A program made the position numbers and the translations under genes. Of a DNA stretch of 64,000 bases, positions 35,499 to 44,250 are shown piece after piece; within the stretch, counting starts at the first letter, position 1; each line of letters opens with the position of its first letter. The stretch covers positions 102,150 through 166,149 of the forward strand of contig NZ_CADIKC010000013.1 in NCBI RefSeq assembly GCF_902859805.1, written 5' to 3'. Source of the DNA: Paraburkholderia sediminicola (GTDB taxonomy: Bacteria > Pseudomonadota > Gammaproteobacteria > Burkholderiales > Burkholderiaceae). The notes under the pieces were generated by a model. That model did not search any database. It had not been told where the DNA came from and saw nothing but the letters and a program-made list of their open reading frames with translations.

Positions 35499-35798
35499 TT
35501 ACAACCAATCTGCTACGCCGCCGTGCCGTGAACAGGTGCCGCTGCGATGCCGGCTGAAACTGTAGGTGCCGTCGCGGCAGCGTGCGGTCGCACCTTCGGG
35601 CGCCTTGCCTGAAAGGGAGCGCGCAGGCGCGTGCACCGTGTTGCCGTCGCGATTGGTATAGGTGTTGTGATTGCTGAGGTTCGCTTCGTCGGGCGACGTT
35701 CCGGGCGCGACGTACGCGAACGCCGAGGTCGCGGTGAACAGCAGCGCAGCGGTGAGCGCTGCTGTCCGGCGCAAGCAGTGGAAGGCAATGCCTTGCAT
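35499..35798 (-). CDS. Small secreted DUF3761-type protein
   Basis: The 99-residue precursor has a cleavable signal peptide (MQGIAFHCLRRTAALTAALL, site after TSAFA). The mature part ends with the Cys-containing RCRDGTYSFSRHRSGTCSRH, followed by GGVADWL, typical of DUF3761. The function is unknown. It lies 53 bases after ugpC on the same strand but is unlikely to belong to the transporter. The longer open frame upstream is not supported. Confidence 0.8.
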   Translation of the reverse strand: MQGIAFHCLRRTAALTAALLFTATSAFAYVAPGTSPDEANLSNHNTYTNRDGNTVHAPARSLSGKAPEGATARCRDGTYSFSRHRSGTCSRHGGVADWL

Positions 35799-35851
35799 GG
35801 TCCTGAAGTCTTTATTGTTTTGGGTACGTCGGGTCTGGCTTAAGCGGGACG

Positions 35852-36940
35852 TCAGTTCGCGCGCCGTCCGCTCGCCGGATCGAAGAAATGCAGATGCTGC
35901 ACGGGCAGCGAGACCTGCAGCGCTTCGCCAGCCGGGGGGCGATGCGTGTGCGGCAGCCGCACGGTCACGTCGTGCTTGCCCCAGTGGCCGTGCACGAGAT
36001 TGTCCGCGCCGAGCAGTTCGCAGGAATCGACGGTCAACGTGGCGTGCGCAGTGTCCGGTTGACCCGGCGTCATGTGCTCGGGGCGAATGCCGAGCGTCCA
36101 TTCGCGGCCCTTGGCAACTTCCCGGCCAATCGACGGCACGCCCTCCAGCGGCAGTTTCGGCCCGTTACCGGCCACGTCAAACGTCAAGCCGTCATCCGAC
36201 ACCCGGCCTTCCAGCAGATTCATGCCCGGCGAGCCGATGAAGCTCGCGACGAACACCGTCGCCGGCCACTCGTAGACCTCGGTCGGCGCGCCGATCTGCT
36301 CGGCGTGACCTTTGTTCATCACGATCACGCGTTGCGCCAGCGTCATCGCTTCGATCTGATCGTGCGTGACGTACAGGCTGGTGGTGGCGAGCCGCGCGTG
36401 GAGGCGCTGAATTTCGAGGCGCATCTGCACGCGCAGTCGGGCATCCAGATTGGACAACGGTTCGTCGAACAGAAACACGGCCGGCTCGCGCACGATCGCG
36501 CGACCCATCGCGACGCGTTGCCGTTGACCGCCCGACAACTCGCGCGGCTTGCGTGCGAGCAGTGGTCCAAGTTCGAGAATCTGCGCCGCGGCGTCCACAC
36601 GCTTCGCAATCTGCGCGCGGTCGACGCCCGCGATCTTCAGCGCGTAGCCCATATTGTCGGCGACGCTCATGTGCGGATACAGCGCGTAGTTCTGGAACAC
36701 CATCGCGATGTTGCGATCCTTCGGCTCCAGCCGATTGACCACTTTGCCGGAGATCGAGACAGTGCCGTCGGAGATGCCTTCGAGCCCGGCCACCATCCGC
36801 AGCAAGGTCGACTTGCCGCAACCCGACGGACCGACCATCACGACGAACTCGCCGTCCGAGACGTCCACATCGATGCCGTGCAACACGAACTGTTTGCCGT
36901 CGTAGGTCTTTTTAACGCCTTGCAGAGTCAGTGCAGCCAT
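35852..36940 (-). CDS. ugpC: sn-Glycerol-3-phosphate ABC transporter, ATP-binding protein
   Basis: UgpC energises uptake of glycerol-3-phosphate and glycerophosphodiesters. The 362-residue product is of the MalK/UgpC class: Walker A GPSGCGKST, signature ELSGGQRQRVAMGRA, Walker B VFLFDEPLSNLD and a C-terminal OB-type regulatory domain (WTLGIRPEHM). It is the last gene of ugpBAEC and lies 96 bases after ugpE. Confidence 0.95.
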   Translation of the reverse strand: MAALTLQGVKKTYDGKQFVLHGIDVDVSDGEFVVMVGPSGCGKSTLLRMVAGLEGISDGTVSISGKVVNRLEPKDRNIAMVFQNYALYPHMSVADNMGYALKIAGVDRAQIAKRVDAAAQILELGPLLARKPRELSGGQRQRVAMGRAIVREPAVFLFDEPLSNLDARLRVQMRLEIQRLHARLATTSLYVTHDQIEAMTLAQRVIVMNKGHAEQIGAPTEVYEWPATVFVASFIGSPGMNLLEGRVSDDGLTFDVAGNGPKLPLEGVPSIGREVAKGREWTLGIRPEHMTPGQPDTAHATLTVDSCELLGADNLVHGHWGKHDVTVRLPHTHRPPAGEALQVSLPVQHLHFFDPASGRRAN

Positions 36941-37036
36941 GCTGTTTTAGCCTTATCGTTGCTTGCCGCGCGTGCCACGTTTTGCGCGGTGTTCTTTTTC
37001 CATGTCCAACGCCGAAACTCGCCCACGCTGCGCGAG

Positions 37037-37882
37037 TTACTTCTCCGAATCCACTAATCCGCGCACGAACCAGCGCTGCATCGTCAACACGACGACGAGC
37101 GGCGGCAGCATTGCAAGCAGCGTCGCGGTCATCACGAGATGCCATTCGGTTGCGGTATCGCCGGACGCGATCATGCTTTTGATGCCGACCACGGCCGTGG
37201 TCAGCGATTGCTGGCTCGTAATCAGGATCGGCCACAGATACTGATTCCAGCCGTAAATGAACGTGATGACAAAGAGCGCCGCCATATTCGTCTTCGACAG
37301 CGGCAGCACCACGTCCCAGAAGAACCGCATCGCGCCCGCACCGTCGATGCGCGCCGCTTCCATCAACTCGTCAGGCAGCGTCATGAAGAACTGGCGGAAC
37401 AGGAACGTGGCGGTGGCCGACGCGATCAGCGGCAAGGTCAAACCGCTATACGTATTGCTCAAATGCATCGACGACACAACCTGCACGGTCGGAAAGATCC
37501 GTACTTCGACCGGCAGCATCAGCGTGATGAAGATCAGCCAGAACGACAGATTGCGAAACGGAAAGCGGAAAAACACGATCGCATACGCGGAGATCATCGA
37601 AATCGCGATCTTGCCGATCGAAATCACCAGTGCCATGACGAGGCTGTTGAATATCATGCGGCCGAACGGCGCGGCCGCATTGCCGCTGCCCTGCGTCCAG
37701 ACGGTGGCGATGTTTTCGAACAGATGTGTACTCGGCACCAAAGACAGCGGCACGCTGAACACCTCATGCTCGCTCATCGTGGCCGCGCAAAACGCGACGT
37801 ACACGGGAAACACCACCAGCACGACGCCGAGAATCAGCACCGCATGGCAGAAGAGGTCGAAACCGCGTCGGTTCTCGATCAT
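37037..37882 (-). CDS. ugpE: sn-Glycerol-3-phosphate ABC transporter, permease UgpE
   Basis: UgpE is one of two inner-membrane permeases of the Ugp importer. The 281-residue protein has six membrane helices and the EAA-type loop that docks on UgpC (LPDELMEAARIDGAGAMRFF). Its start overlaps the ugpA stop by four bases, so the two permeases are translationally coupled. Confidence 0.95.
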   Translation of the reverse strand: MIENRRGFDLFCHAVLILGVVLVVFPVYVAFCAATMSEHEVFSVPLSLVPSTHLFENIATVWTQGSGNAAAPFGRMIFNSLVMALVISIGKIAISMISAYAIVFFRFPFRNLSFWLIFITLMLPVEVRIFPTVQVVSSMHLSNTYSGLTLPLIASATATFLFRQFFMTLPDELMEAARIDGAGAMRFFWDVVLPLSKTNMAALFVITFIYGWNQYLWPILITSQQSLTTAVVGIKSMIASGDTATEWHLVMTATLLAMLPPLVVVLTMQRWFVRGLVDSEK

Positions 37883-38763
37883 GAGTATTGAACCCTGCGT
37901 TCGATGAAGCGGAATTGCGCGACCGTCAACGCGACGACGATGACCATCAGGATGACGGACTGCGCGCCCGAACTGCCGATGTCCAGCCCCTGAAAGCCTT
38001 CGGCGAAAATCTTGTAGATCAGCGTGCGGGTGGACTGCGCCGGACCGCCGCCGGTGGCGGCATCGATCACCGGGAAGGTGTCGAAGAACGCGTAGGTGAT
38101 ATTGATCACCAGCAGGAAGAAGCTGGTTGGCGAGAGCAGCGGCAGGGCAATGCCGAAGAAGCGCCGTACCGGACCGGCTCCGTCGATGGCCGCCGCTTCG
38201 ATCAGCGAACGCGGAATCGCCTGCAAGCCGGCATAGAAGAACAGAAAGTTATAGCTGACCTGTTTCCACACCGAAGCCAGCACTACCAGAAACATCGCCT
38301 GTCCCGCGTTCAACGCGTGATTCCACACGATGCCGTACTTCGCGAGCGCATAAGTGATGACGCCGATACTCGGATTGAACAGGAACGACCACAACACGGC
38401 GGCGATCGCGGGCGCGACCGCATACGGCCAGATCAGCAGCGTCTGATAAGCCTTGGCGCCGCGTGTCACGCGATCCGCGCAGACCGCCAGCAGAAGCGAA
38501 ATCACCAATCCGAACACGGTGACGAGCGCACAGAAAATCAGCGTCGTATTGAACGACGACAGGTAAAGCGGATCGGCGAACAACTGCTTGAAATTGGCGA
38601 GCCCGACAAACTCGCTCGACGTGCCGAACGCGTCCTGACTCTGCGTGGATTGCCACAGCGCTTCACCTGCCGGCCACAGAAAGAACAGCACCGTGATCAG
38701 GAGTTGCGGCGCGACGAGCAGGTAGGGCAGCACGCTGGTGCCGAAGCTGGAGCGCTTTTCCAT
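37879..38763 (-). CDS. ugpA: sn-Glycerol-3-phosphate ABC transporter, permease UgpA
   Basis: UgpA pairs with UgpE to form the membrane channel. The 294-residue protein has six membrane helices and the EAA motif (IPRSLIEAAAIDGAGPVRRF). It starts 74 bases after ugpB; that gap carries a strong hairpin at 38792-38823 that may lower permease relative to binding-protein expression. Confidence 0.95.
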   Translation of the reverse strand: MEKRSSFGTSVLPYLLVAPQLLITVLFFLWPAGEALWQSTQSQDAFGTSSEFVGLANFKQLFADPLYLSSFNTTLIFCALVTVFGLVISLLLAVCADRVTRGAKAYQTLLIWPYAVAPAIAAVLWSFLFNPSIGVITYALAKYGIVWNHALNAGQAMFLVVLASVWKQVSYNFLFFYAGLQAIPRSLIEAAAIDGAGPVRRFFGIALPLLSPTSFFLLVINITYAFFDTFPVIDAATGGGPAQSTRTLIYKIFAEGFQGLDIGSSGAQSVILMVIVVALTVAQFRFIERRVQYS

Positions 38764-38791
38764 TGAGAATTCCCGAGGTTCTTCTACAACT

Positions 38792-38823
38792 ACAGGTTTC
38801 GGTGCGGACGCACCGAAACCTGT
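38792..38823 (-). terminator. 15-bp stem between ugpB and ugpA
   Basis: ACAGGTTTCGGTGCG and its exact inverse complement are separated by only GA. No T-run follows on the minus strand, so the stem is more likely an mRNA-stabilising or partial-attenuation element than a full terminator. Confidence 0.75.
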
Positions 38824-38837
38824 CGGCTGGTGCCCGG

Positions 38838-40163
38838 TTAGTTACCGGCTTTCTCGAAGCGGCGCAGCAACTCGTCGCCACGCGACACCGACGAATCGAG
38901 TGCCTGTTGCGGCGTCTTCTTGTCCGCCCAGACCTGTTCGAGTTCTTCGTCGATCACCGTGCGGATCTGCGGCATGTTGCCCAGACGCAAGCCCTTCGTG
39001 TACGGCAGGGGCGGCTTATTAAGCATCTGCTTGATCGCGGTATCGCTGCCCGGATTCTTCTCGTAGAAGCCTTGCTGCTGGGTCAACTGATACGCGGCGG
39101 TCGTGACCGGCAGATAGCCGGTGTCCTGGTGCCACTTCGCGGCAACCGGCGCCGACGACAAATAGGACATGAATTTCGCCACGCCCTTGTATACAGCCGG
39201 ATCTTTACCCGACAGTACCCACAGGCTTGCCCCGCCGATGATCGCATTCTGCGGCGCGCCCTTCACGCTGGCGTCGTACGGCATCATGCCGGTACCAAAA
39301 TTAAACTTCGCGTACTTCTTGATCGTGGCAAGCGAGCCCGACGAGTTCGTGATGATCCCGCAGTCACCGCTATAGAACTTCGACACCGGTTCGTCTTTGC
39401 GGCCGACGTACGTGAAGGTGCCTTCCTTCTGCATGTTCTGCAGGAACTGGATGTGCGCGACCTGCAGCGGCTTGTTGAATTCGAGCTGCGCGTCGGCGCC
39501 GTCGAACCCGTTGTTCTTCGATGCGAACGGCGCGCCATGCCAGGCGCTATAGTTTTCGAGCTGAATCCAGCTCTGCCAGCCCGACGAATAACCGCATGTC
39601 ATGCCCGACGCCTTCAGCTTCTGTGCGTCCACCTGCAATTCGGCCCAGGTTTTCGGCGGCTGATTCGGATCGAGCCCGGCCTTCTTGAAGGCGTCCTTGT
39701 TGTAGTACAACACCGGCGTCGAGCTATTGAACGGCATCGAGATCAGTTCGCCGGTTTTGGCGTCGCTGTAGTAGCTGGCGATGGTCGGCACAAAGGCCTT
39801 TTCGTCGAGCGGTACGCCGGCTTGCTTGAACACTTCCGAGACCGGGATCACGGCTTTCTTCGCCTGCATCATTGTCGCGGTGCCGACTTCGTAGACCTGC
39901 AGAATGGCCGGCGCGTTGCCGCTGCGGTAGGCCGCGATGCCGGCGGCGAGGGTCTGGTCGTAGCTGCCCTTGAACACCGGTACGATCTTGTAGTCGCTTT
40001 GCGACGCGTTGAACGCGTTGGCAATGTCGTTCAGACGCTCGCCGAGAGCGGCTTCCATGGCGTGCCAGAACTGGATTTCAGTGGCGGCATGGGCTGCCTG
40101 GCTAATGCCGAGGCTCAACACAGCGGCAACGGAAAGTGAACGGAATAACGGCTTGCAACGCAT
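38838..40163 (-). CDS. ugpB: sn-Glycerol-3-phosphate ABC transporter, periplasmic binding protein
   Basis: UgpB captures glycerol-3-phosphate in the periplasm. The 441-residue precursor has a signal peptide (MRCKPLFRSLSVAAVLSLGI, cleavage after AAHA) and the binding-protein family features IQFWHAMEAALGERLNDIANAFN and the ligand-binding WAELQ and SSGWQSW segments. It is the first gene of ugpBAEC. Confidence 0.96.
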   Translation of the reverse strand: MRCKPLFRSLSVAAVLSLGISQAAHAATEIQFWHAMEAALGERLNDIANAFNASQSDYKIVPVFKGSYDQTLAAGIAAYRSGNAPAILQVYEVGTATMMQAKKAVIPVSEVFKQAGVPLDEKAFVPTIASYYSDAKTGELISMPFNSSTPVLYYNKDAFKKAGLDPNQPPKTWAELQVDAQKLKASGMTCGYSSGWQSWIQLENYSAWHGAPFASKNNGFDGADAQLEFNKPLQVAHIQFLQNMQKEGTFTYVGRKDEPVSKFYSGDCGIITNSSGSLATIKKYAKFNFGTGMMPYDASVKGAPQNAIIGGASLWVLSGKDPAVYKGVAKFMSYLSSAPVAAKWHQDTGYLPVTTAAYQLTQQQGFYEKNPGSDTAIKQMLNKPPLPYTKGLRLGNMPQIRTVIDEELEQVWADKKTPQQALDSSVSRGDELLRRFEKAGN

Positions 40164-40263
40164 CGATTTGATCTCCTGATTGGAACGTGCGCAGATGGGA
40201 ATCGCGCGATTCTATTTGTGTTCGATGACAGTCCGGCGTCAGTTGCCTGGCGGATGCCCGCTT

Positions 40264-40292
40264 TTGACAGGCGCCGACAGCCGCAATTTAAC
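40264..40292 (+). promoter_or_regulatory. Predicted promoter of the GDPD-like lipoprotein gene
   Basis: TTGACA (40264-40269) and TTTAAC (40287-40292) are 17 bases apart on the plus strand. Transcription would start near 40299 and give a leader of about 200 bases that includes the CCAGGAG array. Confidence 0.65.
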
Positions 40293-40302
40293 ATCGGCTG
40301 TC
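40276..40302. promoter_or_regulatory. 8-bp inverted repeat, possible operator between ugpB and the GDPD-like gene
   Basis: GACAGCCG and CGGCTGTC are perfect inverted copies around an 11-base AT-rich centre. They cover the spacer and -10 of the rightward promoter and lie upstream of the leftward ugp operon. Confidence 0.55.
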
Positions 40303-40388
40303 ACGGAACAGAAACAATAGGCGTCTGGAAAGGCGTCTACGTGTGGCGTCACGACGCAACGCAGGCTGTCCGTCCACGGGCATGATGG

Positions 40389-40451
40389 CCAGGAGCCAGG
40401 AGCCAGGAGCCAGGAGCCAGGAGCCAGGAGCCAGGAGCCAGGAGCCAGGAG
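40389..40451 (+). repeat. Nine perfect tandem copies of the heptamer CCAGGAG
   Basis: The 63-base array consists of nine uninterrupted CCAGGAG units. It ends 50 bases before the GDPD-like start codon and lies in that gene's predicted 5' leader. Each unit contains AGGAG, a Shine-Dalgarno-like core. A perfect array of this kind is expected to vary in copy number by slippage. Confidence 0.95.
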
Positions 40452-40501
40452 CTTTGCGAAATCATGCAGGTTTGATCAGTGTTTATTAATCAGGATTCCG
40501 G

Positions 40502-41479
40502 ATGCTGAGTTCAGTACGATTAACGGTTTGCGGTTCGATAGCGAGTCTCATCATGCTCGCGGGGTGTGCGCTGACGCCCACCGCGACGAACAATGGGCCA
40601 GCAACGGTGACATCGTTGCCGAAGATCATCGCCCATCGCGGCGGCACAGGCGACGCGCCCGAAAACACGCTCGAAGCGATTCGCCTGTCGATCGCGCATC
40701 ATGCCGACGCAATGTGGCTCACGGTTCAGCTGAGCAAGGACGGCGTGCCGGTCCTGTACCGTCCGGCCGATCTGTCGGCGTTGACCGACGCGAAGGGGTC
40801 AGTGTCCGCATTCACGGCGGCAGAACTTGCGCGTGTGAACGCCGGCTGGAGCTTTCGCCGAGGCGACACGTATCCCTATCGCGACCACCCGGCCGGCATT
40901 CCCACCTTGCGCGAAGCGTTGCGCACAATCCCGCCGGCCATGCCGGTCATCCTCGATATGAAAGCGTTGCCCGCCGCGCCACAGGCGCAGGCGGTGGCGC
41001 GCATTCTGGACGAAGAAAGCGCGTGGCCGCGCGTGTCGATCTATTCGACCGAAGCGGACTATCAGCAGAGTTTCGCCGGTTATCCGCAGGCGAAGTTGTT
41101 CGAATCGCGCGATGCGACCCGTGGGCGGCTCGTGCGCGTATTGCTGAATCAGGGCTGTGTGGATGCGCCTGCCGAACACGCAATGACAGCGTTCGAGCTG
41201 CATCGGGCGATGACGGTGTCGGAGAAGTTCACCTTGGGCGAAGGCCGCTCGGATGTGAAGGCAACGCTATGGACGCCTTCAACCGTTGCCTGCTTCCGGC
41301 AGAAGCCCGATGTCCGGATCGTGGCGATTGCGGTGAACGATGCGGCGGATTATCGGACGGCCGCGTGTCTGGGGATCGATGCCGTGCTCGCGGATTCGCC
41401 GTCGCATATGGCGGCCGTCAGGGACGGTATCCCGATGCCGCTCAAGTGCGTCGCAGGTAATGGAGCGGTCGCGCAGTAA
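40502..41479 (+). CDS. GDPD-family lipoprotein, probably catalytically degenerate
   Basis: The 325-residue protein has a lipobox (LAGC, Cys22) and a glycerophosphodiester phosphodiesterase-type fold with the motif IIAHRGGTGDAPENTLEAI (His45, Arg46, Glu54). Compared with E. coli UgpQ, the metal-ligand Glu and Asp are replaced by Trp72 and Thr74 (MWLTVQLSKDG). The catalytic His-Asp is replaced by Arg87-Pro88 (VLYRPAD), and the later Glu of the EIK motif becomes Asp152. The surface location next to ugpBAEC suggests a role with glycerophosphodiesters, perhaps binding rather than hydrolysis. An AGGA lies 6 bases before the ATG. Confidence 0.85.
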   Translation: MLSSVRLTVCGSIASLIMLAGCALTPTATNNGPATVTSLPKIIAHRGGTGDAPENTLEAIRLSIAHHADAMWLTVQLSKDGVPVLYRPADLSALTDAKGSVSAFTAAELARVNAGWSFRRGDTYPYRDHPAGIPTLREALRTIPPAMPVILDMKALPAAPQAQAVARILDEESAWPRVSIYSTEADYQQSFAGYPQAKLFESRDATRGRLVRVLLNQGCVDAPAEHAMTAFELHRAMTVSEKFTLGEGRSDVKATLWTPSTVACFRQKPDVRIVAIAVNDAADYRTAACLGIDAVLADSPSHMAAVRDGIPMPLKCVAGNGAVAQ

Positions 41480-41483
41480 AACA

Positions 41484-41509
41484 AAAAGCCCGCTTTTGAG
41501 CGGGCTTTT
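41484..41509. terminator. Intrinsic terminator between the GDPD-like gene and ychF
   Basis: AAAAGCCCGCT pairs with AGCGGGCTTTT around a TTTG loop. A and T tracts on both sides suit the convergent genes. Confidence 0.92.
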
Positions 41510-41595
41510 CGAGGAGATGCAGCGTGTGGCGATGCTTAACGTTCGTCCGGCATTCTGCCAATCGCCGCGCCTTACGCTAAGGCCGAGGCCAAGCC

Positions 41596-42690
41596 TCAGA
41601 CGTTGAACAGGAAGTTCATCACGTCGCCGTCGTGGACGACGTATTCCTTACCTTCCGCACGCATCTTGCCGGCTTCCTTCGCACCTTGTTCACCCTTGTA
41701 GGTGATGAAGTCGTTGAAGGCGATGGTCTGCGCGCGAATGAAGCCGCGCTCGAAGTCGGTGTGAATCGCGCCCGCTGCTTGCGGTGCTGTGTCGCCGATA
41801 TGGATCGTCCATGCGCGCACTTCTTTCACGCCGGCCGTGAAGTAGGTTTGCAGGCCCAGCAGCTTGAAACCGGCGCGAATCACGCGGTTCAGGCCTGGTT
41901 CTTCCATGCCCATGTCCTGGAGAAACACTTCCATGTCCGCTTCTTCGAGGTCGGCGATTTCCGCTTCGATCGCCGCGCACACGGCGACGACCGGTGCGCC
42001 TTCGGCGGCCGCGAACTTCGTGACTGCGTCGAGGTGCGGGTTGTTCTCGAAACCGTCGTCCTTCACGTTGGCGACGTACATGGTCGGCTTGGCAGTGATC
42101 AGGCAGAACGGCTTGAGCGTGGCCTTTTCTTCATCCGACAGGTCGAGCGCGCGGACCGGCTTGGCCTGGTCGAGCTGCGCGCGCACTTTTTCCAGAACCG
42201 CGGCGTTCTTGATGGCTTCCTTGTCGTTACCCGACTTGGCGGCCTTCGAATAGCGCGACAGCGCCTTTTCGACGGTCGCGAGGTCGGCCAGCGCCAACTC
42301 GGTATTGATCACTTCGATATCCGACAGCGGATCGACCTTGTTCGCGACGTGAATCACGTTTTCGTCTTCGAAGCAGCGCACCACGTGCGTGATCGCGTCG
42401 GTTTCGCGGATGTTCGCGAGGAACTGGTTGCCGAGACCTTCGCCCTTGCTCGCACCGGCCACGAGACCGGCGATGTCGACGAATTCCACCACGGCCGGCA
42501 GGATGCGCTCCGGCTTGACGATTTCGGCGAGCGCCTTCAGACGCGCGTCCGGCACTTCGACGATGCCAACGTTCGGCTCGATCGTGCAGAACGGATAGTT
42601 TTCGGCGGCAATGCCCGCCTTGGTCAGCGCGTTGAACAGGGTGGACTTGCCGACGTTAGGCAGGCCGACGATGCCGCATTTGAGGCTCAT
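41596..42690 (-). CDS. ychF: Redox-regulated ribosome-binding ATPase YchF
   Basis: YchF is an Obg-family P-loop protein that prefers ATP and binds ribosomes. The 364-residue product has the G1 motif GLPNVGKSTLFNALT, the G3-like DIAGLV, an inserted coiled coil and a C-terminal TGS domain (FTAGVKEVRAWTIHIGDTAP). The gene is monocistronic on the minus strand. Confidence 0.96.
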   Translation of the reverse strand: MSLKCGIVGLPNVGKSTLFNALTKAGIAAENYPFCTIEPNVGIVEVPDARLKALAEIVKPERILPAVVEFVDIAGLVAGASKGEGLGNQFLANIRETDAITHVVRCFEDENVIHVANKVDPLSDIEVINTELALADLATVEKALSRYSKAAKSGNDKEAIKNAAVLEKVRAQLDQAKPVRALDLSDEEKATLKPFCLITAKPTMYVANVKDDGFENNPHLDAVTKFAAAEGAPVVAVCAAIEAEIADLEEADMEVFLQDMGMEEPGLNRVIRAGFKLLGLQTYFTAGVKEVRAWTIHIGDTAPQAAGAIHTDFERGFIRAQTIAFNDFITYKGEQGAKEAGKMRAEGKEYVVHDGDVMNFLFNV

Positions 42691-42940
42691 GGAAATCCTT
42701 CAGTGAATCAGTAAGTTGCGTGATGCGCTCGACGCTGTGTGCAGGATTCGGAAAGCCTTCGCGTTTGGCGGGGCGAAGCGAGTGCAGCGGAGCGGGACAA
42801 GACACCAGATCGGGGCGTTGCCTCGACGATTCTGGGCGAGTTTTGTCACGGAAAGCGCAATTGTAACCCGTTCGGATGGGGTTCTTGATCTGCCTGCGGT
42901 AAAGCGGGGCGCTCGATCCGTCCCCTGCAACCCCCACGGC

Positions 42941-42946
42941 TATAAT
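42941..42946 (+). promoter_or_regulatory. Perfect -10 box right before the UbiH-like start
   Basis: TATAAT ends 6 bases before the ATG at 42953, so transcription would begin at or next to the start codon. No good -35 is visible at 17 bases. Confidence 0.4.
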
Positions 42947-42952
42947 GCGCGG

Positions 42953-44125
42953 ATGAACGCACACCACCAGACCTTTGATGCCGCCGTGATCGGTGGCGGG
43001 CTCGTCGGCAAGACCGCGGCGCTGGCGCTGACGCAAGGCGGACTGCGCGTGGCGCTGCTCGCGCAACCCTGCGCGGCGCTGGCCGCCGGCGCCACCTTCG
43101 ACTCGCGGGTCTACGCGCTGTCGTCAAGTTCACAGGCGCTGCTGGAGCGGTTGCGAGTCTGGCAGGCGCTCGATCTGTCAAAGCTTGGGCCCGTTTATGA
43201 CATGCGCGTCTATGGTGACGCGCATGCCGAACTTCATTTCTCCGCGTTTCAGGCGTCCGTGCCGCAACTGGCTTGGATCGTCGAGTCGTCGGTGATCGAG
43301 CGCGCGCTGGATGCCGCGCTGCGTTTCCAGCCGAATCTCACCTGGATCGACACGCGCGCACAGGCGCTGGACTTTACCGCGGATGGCGCGAGCGTCGGTC
43401 TTGCCAATGGCAACGTGCTCGAGGCCGATCTGGTGGTCGGCGCGGACGGCGCGCATTCGTGGGTGCGCGCACAGATCGGCTCGAAGATGGACCGGCGCGA
43501 CTATAAGCAAACCGGCGTGGTCGCGAATTTCAAGGCGGAAAAGCCGCATAGCGAAACTGCCTATCAATGGTTCAGGGACGGCGAAATCATCGCGCTGCTG
43601 CCGATGCCGGACGGTCACGTGTCGCTCGTCTGGTCGGCGCGCACCGAGCACGCCGAACAATTGCTCGCGCTCGATCCGGCGCAACTCGCGGCTGAAGTCG
43701 AACGCGTGACAGGCGAGCAGTTCGGCGCGCTGGAATGCGTGACGCCCGCGCAAGGCTTCCCGCTCGCGCTGCAAACCGTCGATAAGCTCGTGGCGCCGCA
43801 TGTCGCGCTGGTTGGCGATGCCGCGCATCTGATTCACCCGTTGGCGGGCCAGGGCATGAACCTCGGTTTGCGCGATGTCGCGGCGCTCGCCGAAACGGTC
43901 GCCGGCAAGGAAGCGTTCCGCGATCTCGGCGACATGGTGCTGCTGCGCCGCTACGAGCGCGCGCGCCGTGAGGACATCCGCGCGCTGATGATCGCTACCG
44001 ATGGCCTGCAAAAACTCTTCTCGGCGCCCGGTCCGTTTGCCAAGGTGCTGCGCAATACCGGCATGGCGTTTGTCGGCGCGCAGCCGTTCATCAAACGCTG
44101 GCTGGTGTCGGCCGCGCTCGGGTAA
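42953..44125 (+). CDS. UbiH/UbiF/COQ6-family FAD-dependent hydroxylase
   Basis: This family adds hydroxyl groups to the ubiquinone ring. The 390-residue protein has the N-terminal FAD motif (AAVIGGGLVGKTAALAL), the DG motif VVGADGAHSWVR and the C-terminal GDAAHLIHPLAGQGMNLGLRD. Which ring position it acts on cannot be said. I chose ATG 42953; the open frame goes back to 42716 without coding support. There is no SD, and a TATAAT lies just upstream, so the mRNA may be leaderless. Confidence 0.9.
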   Translation: MNAHHQTFDAAVIGGGLVGKTAALALTQGGLRVALLAQPCAALAAGATFDSRVYALSSSSQALLERLRVWQALDLSKLGPVYDMRVYGDAHAELHFSAFQASVPQLAWIVESSVIERALDAALRFQPNLTWIDTRAQALDFTADGASVGLANGNVLEADLVVGADGAHSWVRAQIGSKMDRRDYKQTGVVANFKAEKPHSETAYQWFRDGEIIALLPMPDGHVSLVWSARTEHAEQLLALDPAQLAAEVERVTGEQFGALECVTPAQGFPLALQTVDKLVAPHVALVGDAAHLIHPLAGQGMNLGLRDVAALAETVAGKEAFRDLGDMVLLRRYERARREDIRALMIATDGLQKLFSAPGPFAKVLRNTGMAFVGAQPFIKRWLVSAALG

Positions 44126-44250
44126 TGCGTCCGAGCCGGCATACACGGCCGGCGAGACGGGTATCATGAACGGATGGACATCATTCTGGTCAGACCAGAA
44201 ACGTCCCAAAAAACGCGCCTCACGGCGCGATTGAACTCCAGGAATTCAGC

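Noticed and set aside
33710..35557. A 615-codon open frame opposite ettA
   Set aside because: It mirrors the ettA codons and shows no family motif. Similar antisense frames lie opposite trpE (51712-53460), the M61 peptidase (45023-46762) and prfA (25926-26927).
40266..40280. Pho-box-like repeat upstream of ugpB
   Set aside because: Two CTGTC units on the minus strand are 10 bases apart, not the 11 of a Pho box, and the spacer is GC-rich.
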